From the NCBI GenBank assembly GCA_905221605.1, contig CAJNDS010002239.1, forward strand, positions 22,501 through 86,500: a stretch of DNA of 64,000 nucleotides, read 5' to 3'. Each line of letters starts with the position of its first letter. Position 1 is the stretch's first letter. A model generated the notes under the pieces. It was not told where the DNA came from, ran no database searches, and worked only from the letters and a program-made list of their open reading frames with translations. The DNA comes from Symbiodinium natans. Taxonomy: Eukaryota; Sar; Dinophyceae; Suessiales; Symbiodiniaceae. The position numbers and the translations under genes were made by a program. Shown piece after piece: positions 48,917-59,743 of this stretch.

Positions 48917-49175
48917 GTGAAGGCACGAAAGGGAGAGCGGTCCCAGTTTTCAAAACGCTGTGAGCTTCTGAAGGGGTTTAGGGTTGGTTAGGGTTTAGGG
49001 TTTAGGGTTTAGGGTTTAGGGTTTAGGGTTTAGGGTTTAGGGCTTAGGGCCTGGGGTTTAGGGTTTAGGGTTTAGGGCTTGGGGTTCAGGGTTAGGGTTT
49101 AGTTTTTAGGGTTTAGGGCTAAAGGGTTAGGGTTTGGGGTTTAGGGTTTAGGGCTTAGGGCTTAGGGGGTTTAGG
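48686..49175. repeat. CCCTAAA array, LAGTF exon, TTTAGGG array
   Basis: C-strand 48686-48880 includes CCCTACA variants; G-strand 48975-49175 includes TTTGGGG and TTAGGG. Confidence 0.95.
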
Positions 49176-49543
49176 TTCTAAGTCTTGGGTTGCTGGAGGG
49201 GGCAAGGAAGTTGAAAAAGAAGACGAGAAGGAGGAGTTAGGGTTAGGGTTTACGCTTTAGGGTTCAGGCTTTAGGCTTTAGGCTTTAGGGCTTCGGGTTT
49301 AGGGTTTCGGGTAAGTTCTAGGTAGGCCCTTGGTATATCTTTCCCTTGTCACTTAATATTGGGTTAAGAGGATCATGTTTAGGAATCTTTTTCAGGGTTT
49401 AGGGTTTAGGGTTTAGGGTTTAGGTTAAAGAAGGGCCATCCCACTTCTGCATGTGCCCCTCCCGTCCTCAGGCAAGATCGACATGGCTTTCCGGCTCATG
49501 TGATTTCTAAGAAGACGTTTTTTTAAATGACTTACTGTGGGTT

Positions 49544-49632
49544 CGTAGGGAATGTAGGGAATGAGGTACCCTGCATCCCCCTATATATGCCCCTTAAGGG
49601 ACTATATAGGGATTCCCTCATTCCCTCATTCC
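49544..49632. mobile_element. Family-D palindromic element
   Basis: GTAGGGAATGTAGGGAATGA at the left is inverted at the right (CTCATTCCCTCATTCCCTAC), around CCCCCTATATATGCCCC. Confidence 0.6.
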
Positions 49633-49875
49633 CTACTCAGCAACACCCTAAACCTTAAACCCTAAACCCGAAACCCGAAACCCTAAACCCTAAACCCTAA
49701 ACCCTAACCCCTAAACCCTCAGTAAGACAAGGGACGTGGCGTTGGGGGCAGCCTGCGGTGCAGGGCTGAAGCTTGAATTGGGTGCTACCGGTTGCCAGGG
49801 AGTGTAGGGAGTTCAGGGCTTTAGGGCCTGCTAGGGTTTAGATGGGTTTAGGGTTTAGGGTTTGGTTTAGGGTTT

Positions 49876-50480
49876 AGGGTTTGGAAATTTGGGGGGTTTT
49901 CGGGACTCAGGGGCAAGCTCGGGGCCCCCATCGCCGCAGACCATGCTTTCAAGCCGGTCGGCGGAAAGAACTTCTGCCCGGACCTTCGTCCAAGACGAGT
50001 GGAACGGAGACCGCGCCACATCCGGCTCCCCCTTAGGTGGCAGCCTGGCTATAAAAAGACTGCACTCGGATTGACTTTTCCGGGTTCTTCCAAGCAGCTC
50101 TTCAAGAAAAGTGCTGCGCGCCATTCCGGGACCCATGGCGGCGCTGGCCTTGCGATACAGTGGGTCACTTGAATGTCGTCTGCGAGTGAGGATGCTGACA
50201 CGCCTGGGCCACACTGCCTCCATGCTACGTGCTACGTTCACGTAAACATTGAGAGTCAGTGTGTGCCAGGGTACCAAATCGAAGGGTGTAGCGCCTTTTA
50301 AGAGCCATGGGTGTCTAATTTGAAAAGAGGAAGCCTCTACAGATCAGAGGTTCTTTGGGTCTTTTTTGCCCAGCCTTGCGCGGAAAACCCCGCAGGTGTT
50401 GGCGAGGATAGCCAACATGTCAAGACAGTCGATTTTCATCTGGGCCGAAGGCGAAGCTCCCCCCTTCAAAAGTAGCGGTT
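49876..50480. other. Unique sequence with open frame on the minus strand
   Basis: 136-codon frame 50277-49867 (-) with no recognised motif and repeat-derived ends; I do not call it a gene. Confidence 0.5.
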
Positions 50481-50732
50481 TAGGGTTTAGGGTTTAGGGT
50501 TTAGGGTCTAAGATTTTAGGCTTTAGGGTTCAGTTTCTAGGCTATGGGTTCGGCTGCTTGTCTTATCCTTGCCTCAGTGTTCTTCATGCATCCACTTCAT
50601 CCCTAGACCCTAAATCCTAAACCCTGCACCCTAAACCCCGATCCCTAAACACAAAACCTTAAACCCTACACCCTGAACCCTAATCCCTAAACCCTAAACC
50701 CCAAACCCCCCATAAAGCCTCCTAAAACCCGG

Positions 50733-50829
50733 GATGCCCTCTTCTTGGAGGGTGTGCACCGATTCCCGCCAGTTTCGCCTTCAGCCCTCAGCCAGAAGCT
50801 GCTGAGGCTGCTCATGGGCCACGATGTTT
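50733..50829 (+). CDS. Exon-like spacer (ALSQKLLRLLMGHDVL)
   Basis: Reads DALFLEGVHRFPPVSPSALS and then a Leu-rich helix. CCCTAAA-type repeats before it, TTTAGGG after it. A further open spacer lies at 51105-51175 (LHPSAELVVEQCKMSELAAG). Unidentified. Confidence 0.3.
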
Positions 50830-51181
50830 TAGGGTTTAGGGTTTAGGGTTTAGGGTGCCCTTGCTAAAAGTCTTTGGGGCACTCGAAATTTGGTTTGAAG
50901 GCTGAGGGTTTTTAGGGTGTCGGGTATACCTGGAGAGAGTCCACGGCAGCATCCTGAACCCCCACACCCTCAGCCCCTCTACGCGCTACCCTCAACCCTA
51001 AACCCTAAACCCTAAACCCCAAACCCTAAACCCTAAACCCCAAACCCCAAACCCTAAACCCTAAACCCTAAACCCACACCATAAGACTGAACATGCTCTT
51101 GCACCTCCACCCCTCGGCAGAGCTGGTCGTCGAGCAGTGCAAAATGTCCGAACTTGCAGCGGGGCGCCTTCTCTGAGGATG

Positions 51182-51283
51182 CGAAACCCTAAACCCCAAA
51201 CCCCAAACCCCAAACCCCAAACCCCAAACCCCAAACCCCAAACCCTAAACCCTAAACCCTAAACCCTAAACCCTAAACCCTGA
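51182..51283 (-). repeat. CCCCAAA array switching to CCCTAAA
   Basis: Second locus with uniform CCCCAAA units, as at 2154. Confidence 0.95.
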
Positions 51284-51822
51284 AGCCCTTTGCGCCCGGC
51301 AAGGTCCTGAAGTGGTGAGGGCTTCGGGAAAGTGAGCGCGGCAGGGTGTCCGACCTCAGGGCCGGGAGCTGACGAAAACTTGGGGCCGATTGATACCCAA
51401 TTGTTAGGGTTTAGGGTTTAGGGTTTCGGGTTTAGGGTTTAGGGTTTAGGGTTTAGGGTGGGCGTTACCTCTGCCACCCCGCCCAGTAGAGCGCCCCGCT
51501 TTGACGTCAACTTTTTGGGGATGCCATGGTGTCATCCGCACCCACGCGAAAGGCGAAGCCTCCTCCCTAAAAGCCCCAAAAGCCCTACAGGGTTTAGGGT
51601 TTAGGGTTTAGGGCTTGGGGTTTATCCTAAAAACCCTCAGCACACCAACCCCTAAACCCCAACCCCACATGTCTCCTTATTCTGTTTTCCGTCAGCTCTC
51701 GGGCGCGGGCTTGGGGGGCGCGCGCGGCGCCATCTCCCCCCAGGGTTGCAAAGCTGCCGCTCGACCACAGGGCCTTGGAGCCATCCGCAGGGGGGCGGGT
51801 CGTGTCACACGCTTAAGACGAG

Positions 51823-52132
51823 GTGGGGTTTAGGGTTTAGGGTTTGTAGGGTTTGTAGGGTTTGTAGGGTTTAGGGTTTAGGGTTTAGGGTTTAGGGTTT
51901 AGGGTTTGTAGGGTTTGTAGGGTTTGTAGGGTTGAGTGTTTTGATCGAGCCCCAAAACTTCTTAACCTTTTTGCAGCTTGCGGCAGATTGAGCAGCACTG
52001 TAGAGGAAGACTGCTCGAGCTTGGGTTCAGGGTTTAGGGTTTAGGGTTTAGGGTTTAGGGTTTAGGGTTTAGGGTTTAGGGTTTTTAGGGTTTAGGGTTT
52101 AGGGTTTAGGGTGCAGGGTTTAGGGTTTAGCC
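51823..52132 (+). repeat. TTTAGGG arrays with GTTTGTAGG units
   Basis: A TTTAGGG block bracketed by triplets of GTTTGTAGG (51843-51937), then 52025-52132. Confidence 0.9.
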
Positions 52133-52135
52133 CAG

Positions 52136-52235
52136 TGTTGCCTGTTGACACCCTGTGGTTCCAAGGCCCAGACCCTTTGCCTTGAGACAGGAAAAGAAGC
52201 CTTTGCCTTTATCTCTGGAGCTACAAACTGGTCCT
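52136..52235 (+). CDS. Exon-like spacer (QCCLLTPCGSKAQTLCLETG)
   Basis: Open 33-codon frame right after TTTAGCCCAG, ending FAFISGATNWS-stop. Cys-rich. Unidentified. Confidence 0.3.
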
Positions 52236-52289
52236 AAACCCTAAGCACTAAACCATAAACCCTAAACCCGGAATCCTGTAAGAGCTTTA

Positions 52290-53220
52290 GTCATAGTAGT
52301 GGTCGTAGTAGTGGTAAGCGTCGTAGTAGTAGTTTTGGTACAGAGATTGTGACAAATAATAATGCTCCCCGCCCCACCCTCGCGTGTGCCCTGAGTTGTT
52401 TCCTGTGGCTCAGAAGAATCCACGGGACAATCTGCAGCCTACCTTCGCTGGCTCGTACAGCGAAGCCCGAAATCTTAAACAGACCCGAATCCCTAAACCC
52501 TGAACCCTGAACCCTAAGTCCTAAACCCTATCCGAGTTGCTTACGAAACGAAAAGACATCACTGAGAGCCACGCAAGTACGGGGGGAACCTCAAGAGACC
52601 CCAAAACCACGATGATCCTTGTTATCAGCCCCACCCCCCCAGAAAGGCCAAGCCTTAAACCCTAAACCTTAAACTCGTCAGAGTCCCCTCTTGAAAGATC
52701 CCTGGGGCGGCTTTGCTACGTATCATGGCCATGGATGCCCTACAGCCGCCCGTGCTGATTTCAAGGCCCACACCCTGCCCTTTCGGGAAGGGCTCAGGGT
52801 TTAGGATTTTTTAGGGTTTAGGGTTTCGGGTTTCGGGTTTAGGGTTTAGGCCCACAGCCGCCCTTTCGGGGCTTTGGGGGCTCTAGGGTTTAGAGCTGAG
52901 GCCTTGCAAGTTTAGGGTTTTTGAGTTTGGAGTTCAGGGCTCAGGAAACTCCTACCCCTCTGAGCCCTCGCCACGACCCCCCAGCCTTCTGGACCGACTC
53001 ACCCCTCAGCTGTTCCCGGTTTGCCCGTTAGTTCGAGATGATGTAAATTCACATTGAGACCCCCAAGCCCCAAGGCCCGAAAAGCCCTAAAATCCTTTAA
53101 GCCCTTCAACCCTGCAAGCCTTCAACCCGTGAACCCAAAAAACCTTGCGGGCCTTAAGGCCCTAAAGCCCCCAAGCCCTTATGAAGCCGAAACCCTCGAA
53201 GCAGCTTGAGCGAGAGGCCT
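52290..53220. other. Unique DNA and decayed CCCTAA repeats
   Basis: TAGTAG/GTAGTAG stretch 52290-52335; degenerate repeat fragments; no exon chosen. Confidence 0.5.
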
Positions 53221-53227
53221 GCGCCCA

Positions 53228-54330
53228 ATGCCGGCCGTGGTGGGGCCCAGCTTTCAAGGCAAGCCCTGTTGTTGGGCGGGGGAGGAGGCTTTCTCTGCGG
53301 GTGTTTTAGTGGTTTTGGGGCTTTTGTTTGGAGGTTCTGAGGTTTTTGTTGGGCTTTTCTCTTGTGGGTTGGGGGGCTTTTGGGTTTTCGGGGTTTTGGG
53401 TTTCGTAAGGAATCAATCTGGAGCTTCCCTCCGTCTGCAGTCGCGCTTTCTGACTCAGACCAAGCTCAACATCTGACATCAGGCCCTGAAAGGACGAACT
53501 TAATTCAAGCTGTTCATGGAACAGACACTCTAAAGGCCCCAAATGGCCGACTGAAATAGCTCTCCTCTTAGAGCGCCCGTTATATGAAAAGAAAACGGAG
53601 CCAACCTTCAGTCGCTCAAGGCGCTGAACCCCGAAACCTTGGGATGTTCCCCTTTGCAGACCTTGTCCTTAACAGGGATGATAGTAGGGGGGGTACTCTA
53701 ATACCTAGTGCAAAAAGGGGTAACATCCTAACCTAAACCCTGAACTCGGGGCAGGTTTCGGCAAGGGCAGCGCCCGAGCCGCAATGCCGGGCGCCTTGCA
53801 GGCGATGGCTTGCAGCTTGTTGGAGTGGTTTTGGGGGGGTGTCGAGGTGCAGAGGTTTTAGGGTGGCAGTGCAGAGGTCGAGGGTCTACCTGAAGGCAGC
53901 TGCTGCTGAGGTCACGTGGTGTGTTGCCAGCCAGATCGTGAGCTGTAGCCTCCGATCTTGACTCTAAGCCTAAGAAGCCCTAAGCCTACACCTGAGCGAC
54001 AATGGCCACTTCTTTGGAACCTTTTTCGCTTGAGGACTGTCCTCGTCGATGGCCTTAGTGGTGGTGCCCTGAGTGCAGTCCTTGAAAGCATGCGCTTCGA
54101 GCGAGGTGGCACTGGGGACGCATTGAGAAGAGGGTGACAAAGGTGATTCCGCTTTGCCTGTGCAGGGGGCAGCCTCCGCCCTTTCCGCCCTTCGGATGGT
54201 TAGGCCGGGGCTGGGGTGAAAAAGTGGGGGAAGGGTGGAGAAAGGGGCCGCAGGCATTGCAGCTTGGGGTTTGGCCCCCTTTTTCCCTTGATCTGCTTCT
54301 AAGCCCTCACCCCTCGAAGCTCCTAAACCC
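53228..54330. other. Unique sequence with family-B element
   Basis: Open spacers at 53430-53555 and 53750-53840 are possible exons but unassigned; element at 53637-53731. Confidence 0.5.
53637..53731. mobile_element. Family-B element
   Basis: CTTGGGATGTTCCCCTTTG, CTTAACAGGGATGATAGTA, right end GGGGTAACATCC. Confidence 0.7.
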
Positions 54331-54345
54331 CCAATAAGCCCTATT

Positions 54346-54516
54346 TAAACCCTAAACCCTAAACCCTAAACCCTAAACCCTAAACCCTAAACCCTAAACC
54401 CTAAACCCTAAACCCTAAACCCTAAACCCTAAACCCTAAACCCTACTAAACCCTAAACAAACCCTAAACCCTAAACCCTAACCCCCCCTAAACCCTAAAC
54501 CCTAACCCCCCAATAA
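54346..54516 (-). repeat. CCCTAAA array
   Basis: About 17 perfect units and broken copies. Confidence 0.95.
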
Positions 54517-54847
54517 GCTTACACAAAGTACCCCCCCCCCCCCCTGCAGGTGCCGTGGTAAGCGGCGCAGCCTTCTGGCACGTCGTGCAGGCGGGTTTAG
54601 GGGTTGAGGGTTTAGGGTTTAGGGTTTAGGGCTCCGGGAGATCAACCACGGCTCACGTGGAATGGCGCGGTGCCGCCGTTTCTTGCGGATGTCGGCCGCA
54701 GCCACAAACTCCTAGACACTTGGAGGTTCATGCTATGTAAAGGGATGTTTAGGACACTTTGGGACTCAGGGCTTGGGGTTTAGGGTTTAGGGTTTAGGGT
54801 TTAGGGTTTAGGGTTTAGGGTTTAGTACACCAGAAGCCTACTGCAGC

Positions 54848-54905
54848 ATGGCCGTTTCTGCCACAGGCGACGCACCTGCGAGCACTTACGATGTGGTCGT
54901 GATAG
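54848..54905 (+). CDS. FAD-oxidoreductase first exon (MAVSATGDAPASTYDVVVI)
   Basis: ATG lies one base after CTACTGCAG, a possible spliced-leader acceptor. DVVVIG is the first strand of the FAD Rossmann fold. GC donor, phase 1. No plastid-targeting peptide is present if this is the true start. Confidence 0.65.
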
Positions 54906-57900
54906 GCCAGAACAGCCTTGACCAGGGATTTCGCTGAATCAGGGGGTGTCTCAAGTTAGTTGTTGCTGTAGAGATGTGTCATTCTCCTTAAACCGTTAAA
55001 CCCTTAAACCCTTAAACCCTTAGACCCTTAAACCCTTGAACCCTTGAACCCTTGAACCCTTGAACCCTTGAACCCTTGAACCCTTGAACCCTTAAGCCCT
55101 TAAACCCTTAAACCCTCAAACCCTTTAAACCCTTAAACCCTTAAACCCTTAAACCCTTGAACCCTTGAACCCTTGAACCCTTGAACCCTTGAACCCTTGA
55201 ACCCTTGAACCCTGAAGCCCTTAAACCCTTGAACCCTTAAACCCTAACCGAAACCCCTAAACCCCTTGAACCCCAAAAGCCCAAACCCTCTAAAAGCTCT
55301 TGTGCAGGAGCCGGACTAGGTGGCCTGGCTTGTGCCGCAGCCCTCGGCAAGGAGCGCCCCCACAGCTTGACCCCTAAAGCCTAAACCCTCGAAGAGTTGC
55401 GCTTCCTTCATTCTACAGCCCAGGAGAGTATGGAGAGTAAGCTTGTTAGTAGGGTTGCAAGAGGGGTGTGTGGCACGTTCTAGGATGCTTTTGCGAACAA
55501 GGGGCTGCTTAGGGTTTCTGTCTCCTGAAAAACTGTCCACGAGCGTGAGCCGAGAAACTCTCAGGCCAAAGTTGACCAGGTTAGCACTAAGACGCGACGA
55601 CTGCCAGGAACGGCAAAGGGCAGTTGTGCATGTCGTGTGTGAGCACCGTGTGCAAGGTTGCTTCTTCCATGGGCTGTGTGAGTGTATCCAGAAATGCCCA
55701 GCGACCCGACTGCCGCGAAGTGAGATGAATAATATAGGGGTCGGAATTACTAGTAGTATTCCCTTGTGGTCCCTTTATCAATGTACTACAATACCCCAAA
55801 ACCCTGTTCTAATTATTAAGGCCCCGATGGTAGGCTGGACGGCGCGTCCTCGTTCTTGAAGCCCACAGCGTGCTTGGTGGCTGCGCCGGGGCCCCGGCAA
55901 GAGTGTTGGCACCGGACAACCCTGAAAACCCTAAACCGTAGTGAAACTCGAGTAGAGCGCCTGTCAGGCTTCAGAACTTATGGTCCCTAAACCCTAAACC
56001 CTAAACCCTCAACCCTCACCCCTGCAGCCTTAACCCTAAACCCTAAACCCTAACCCTGAACCCTAAACCCTACACCCTAAGCCCTAAGGCCTAAGCCATA
56101 AACCCTAAACCAGGCTTGAGCCTTCTGGGAACCACAGCCCTTGGTTTGTATGTTTAGGAGGGAGCCGGCGCAAGCTTTTCCGGGTTCCTGGGTTGCGGAA
56201 CGTAAGATTGGCCGAAGAAGGGTACGATGTCCTTCCGCATGTAACCCCAAGTCTGTTCTGGGTTTCTGTGTTCTGGGTTCTTGTTAAGGAACGTAGTAGA
56301 TTAAGCTACCAGTATAGCATCTGCTATGTAGCCTTACCATGTCCGCTTAAGACTTTAAGTAATATAGGGGTCGGAAGAATTGCGAAGAGAGCGCCCTTAT
56401 GGCCCCGATATCAATATAATATAATCACCTCCAAAACCCTATTTTAATTGTTAAGGCTCCTGTATTACCTCAACCAGAACCCCAGTTTTGCATCAGCTTT
56501 TCGACCTTAAACCCTAAACCTAAACCCTAAACCTTAACCCTTAAACCCTGAACCCTAAACCCTAAACCTAAATCCTCAAAAACCCGAAGCGGCCGAATTT
56601 CCAAGGCCAAAAAAGCCCCGAAATCCTGGGAACAGGCGCACTCCTTCAAGCGGAAGGCCCCTGGAGGAGGACCGGGCCTGGGTAGTTCTAGGGTTTAGGG
56701 TTTAGGGGTTAGGGTTTAGGGTTTAGGGGTTTAGGGGTTTAGGGGCTAGGGGTTCAGGGGTTTAGGGGTTCAGGGGTTCAGGGGTTTAGTGGTTCAGTGC
56801 TTAAACCCTCAACCCGCAAACCCTAAATCCTGTCCATCTCAGCAGGCGAGTACCTTTTCGACTCTGGTCCGTCGATTCTGACTGACATGGGGTCGGGAGG
56901 CCCGGGAAGCACCTTCACTGATGTCGGGGTGACCTGGAGATGTAGGGGGTTTAGGGTTTTGGGGGGCCTCTGGTATATCCCCTGAACCCTAAACCCGAAA
57001 CCCTAAACCCTAAACTCTAAGCCCAAAAGCCTAAACCCTAAACCCTAGATCTTAACCCCAAACCCTAAACCCTTAACCCCAAACCCTAAACCCTAAACCC
57101 TGAACCCCAAAGGTGTGGAGACCAAGGTGGGTCTTGAGGGTTTGGCATCTCGGGCTGTCGCGCCAGGCCGCAGCATGAGAGTTGTGGAACCCCGCCCCAA
57201 CCCCCCCCCCCCCCCCCCCCACACACAGCAGCCCTTCGGCTTCCAAAAAGGAAGTAAGGTTTAGGGCTTGGGGCTTGGGGTTTAGGGTTTAGGGCTGACA
57301 TGGCCCTTAGGCTTCCTATGGTTTAGGGTTCGAGGGGTTAGCCCTTGCACCAACCTTCAACCCTAAACATAAAGCGTAAACCCTCATCCCTCAACCATGA
57401 GAAGCAGCTCAGGAAGCGCAATCCCCTTCGGGTGGTCATGGACTACGTGGCTTGGCACGCGCTCCCCAAAAGCAAGACTTACTGCTCCTGTAAAGAAAGG
57501 GATGAGGGAACTAGGTGCCTTATATCCCCGTATATTACCCTTGAAGTGGGGTTTATGTAGGGTACCGAATTGCCTCAGTCCCTACCACGAAGATCAGAAG
57601 AGCCCTCTCATGTCAAAGCTGCTCCGCCGTTCTATGTTCTTCTGGCACTCCCACTACCTCATCCCGCTAAAGCCTTAAGCCCTAGACCCGAAATCTGCGT
57701 AAGAGTCGTTTGACCTGTACTGTGTATCAGTGGCTTGTGTCCCAAACCCCAAAACCCCAAACCCAAAACCCCAAAACCCCAAAGCCCAAAGCCCAAAGCC
57801 CCAAAGCCCCAAAGCCCCAAACCCCAAAGCCCCAAAACCCCAAAGCCCCAAACCCCAAAGTCTAAACCCCAACCCGCAAACCCCATAAACCCCAAACACA

Positions 57901-59703
57901 GAAACCCGAACCTTCCCGTCTTGCACGAGGTCGGGGCCAGCCGCGATGTGGAGTGGATTTACTACGACGGTTGCGGACTCAGCCTGATGCCTCACGGTTT
58001 CGGGTTTAGGGTTTAGGGTTTAGGGTCTAGGGTTTAGGGTCTAGGGGTTAGGGGTTTGATGGGGTTTAGGGCTTACGGGGCTTCAGGAGGACCCTTCTGA
58101 GGCTCTTTTGTGTCTTAATGACATTGTTGAGTGTTTAGGATTTTCGGGTTTAGGAGAGGCTCTTCGCAGTAGGGCTTAGGGTTTAGGGGTTCAGATGGGG
58201 TAACCCATCGCCTAGTTTTCAGTTATGCTCGCCTATCTAGGTCACAACCCCATGTTTCAGCCTTTTTTTTCTCTACCCCAGTCTCCAACTGCATGCCCCT
58301 TCATCGCCCCCACCCCGAACCACTGGACATTTTGTTTGCACGAGAGCAGCCATCAAGCTTCCACAGCGTTCTCAAGATTTTCAGACCTCCTTGGGACACT
58401 GTCAACCAAGGCAAGCACTTGCCCCCAAGAGCCCAAGTCTTATGAGGCCTGAACATCTAGAACGTTTTGGGATTCTCGTTGAGAGAATAGTTGGTGGTTT
58501 GGAGGGTGGGTCATGACGTGGTATGAAGTGGGAGAAAGCGATTGGGATAATGGAAAGGGAAAATGGAAAAAATGACTGAACCATGGGGTCTTCGCACGCC
58601 CGAGTGGGGGGGGGGGGGTGCGATGCAGCTAAAGAGGCGCGCGTGGTTCCTCATGTTTCCTGCTAAGTAAGCCCGGAAGCCTAAACCCCAAGCCTCAAAC
58701 CCTAAACTCTAAACCTTGAACCCTGAACCCTACACCCTAAACCCCAAACCCTAACACCCTAAACCCTAAACCCTAAACCCTAAGCCCTAACAACCTAAAC
58801 CCTAAACCCTAGACCCGAACACCCGAACACCCGAACACCTGAACACCCGAACACCCTAAGACCCTAACACCCGAAGACCCTAACACCCGAACACCCTAAC
58901 ACCCGAACACCCGAAAACCCTAACAACCTAAACCCTAAACCCTTGAACCCTGAACCCTAAACCCTGAACCCTAAACCTTAGCACCCCAGCACCCTAACAC
59001 CCTCAACCTCGAGGCTGGGGCATGCTGACGCCCGAGGGGCCCTGGCGACTTCAGCTCGGCACGAACGACTTCCGCGACACCGTCCTTCCCAGGCCCTGGC
59101 TTGCGGTTTAGGGTTTAGGGTTTAGGGTTTAGGGTTTTTAGGGTTTAGGGTTTTTAGGGTTTAGGGTTTTTAGGGTTTAGGGTTTTTAGGGTTTAGGGTT
59201 TAGGGTTTAGGGTTTAGGGTTTAGGGTTTAGGGTTTAGGGTTTAGATGCCAGACTCCCTGAATCAAGGTGTCTTTTGGGAATTCCCATGGTCATTCAGTG
59301 GCTGCTGAAAAAGCGGGCAATCGTTTCAGGACTTTGCTGTTTCCGGCTCAACTTGATCAGGAGCAGTTCAGGATAGGAGTACGTCAAGCTTCGCGGGTGC
59401 ATAGGGTTGGAAGTCGGGTAGCTGTAGCGAGTAAAGGCACTGTGCAACATCTTACTTCCCTAAACCCTAAACGTTAAAACCCCAAACCCCGGAACCCCAA
59501 AACCATAAAACTTAAAGGCCCCCCAAGACCCTCAATTCTTTTTTGACCTCAAGCTGCCTTTCATGCAGAGGACTGCGTTCAAGGCTTTCAGGAACCTGGT
59601 AGGAGAGTAGGAGAATAAGAGAAGGAGAGCAGGAAGGTAGGAGAGTAGACTCCTCTCTCTCTCTCTCTTTCGCTCTCACTCTCTCTCTCTCTATCTCTCT
59701 CTC

Positions 59704-59743
<40 letters not shown>

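Larger units (their letters stand above)
55440..56480. other. Unique DNA with two family-C elements
   Basis: Elements at 55728-55832 and 56362-56461; CCCTAAA repeats 55985-56115. An exon or exons of the FAD protein should lie here but were not found. Confidence 0.6.

Noticed and set aside
49867-50277. Minus-strand 136-codon frame
   Set aside because: No recognised motif, its end is repeat-derived, and the supported exons around it are all on the plus strand.
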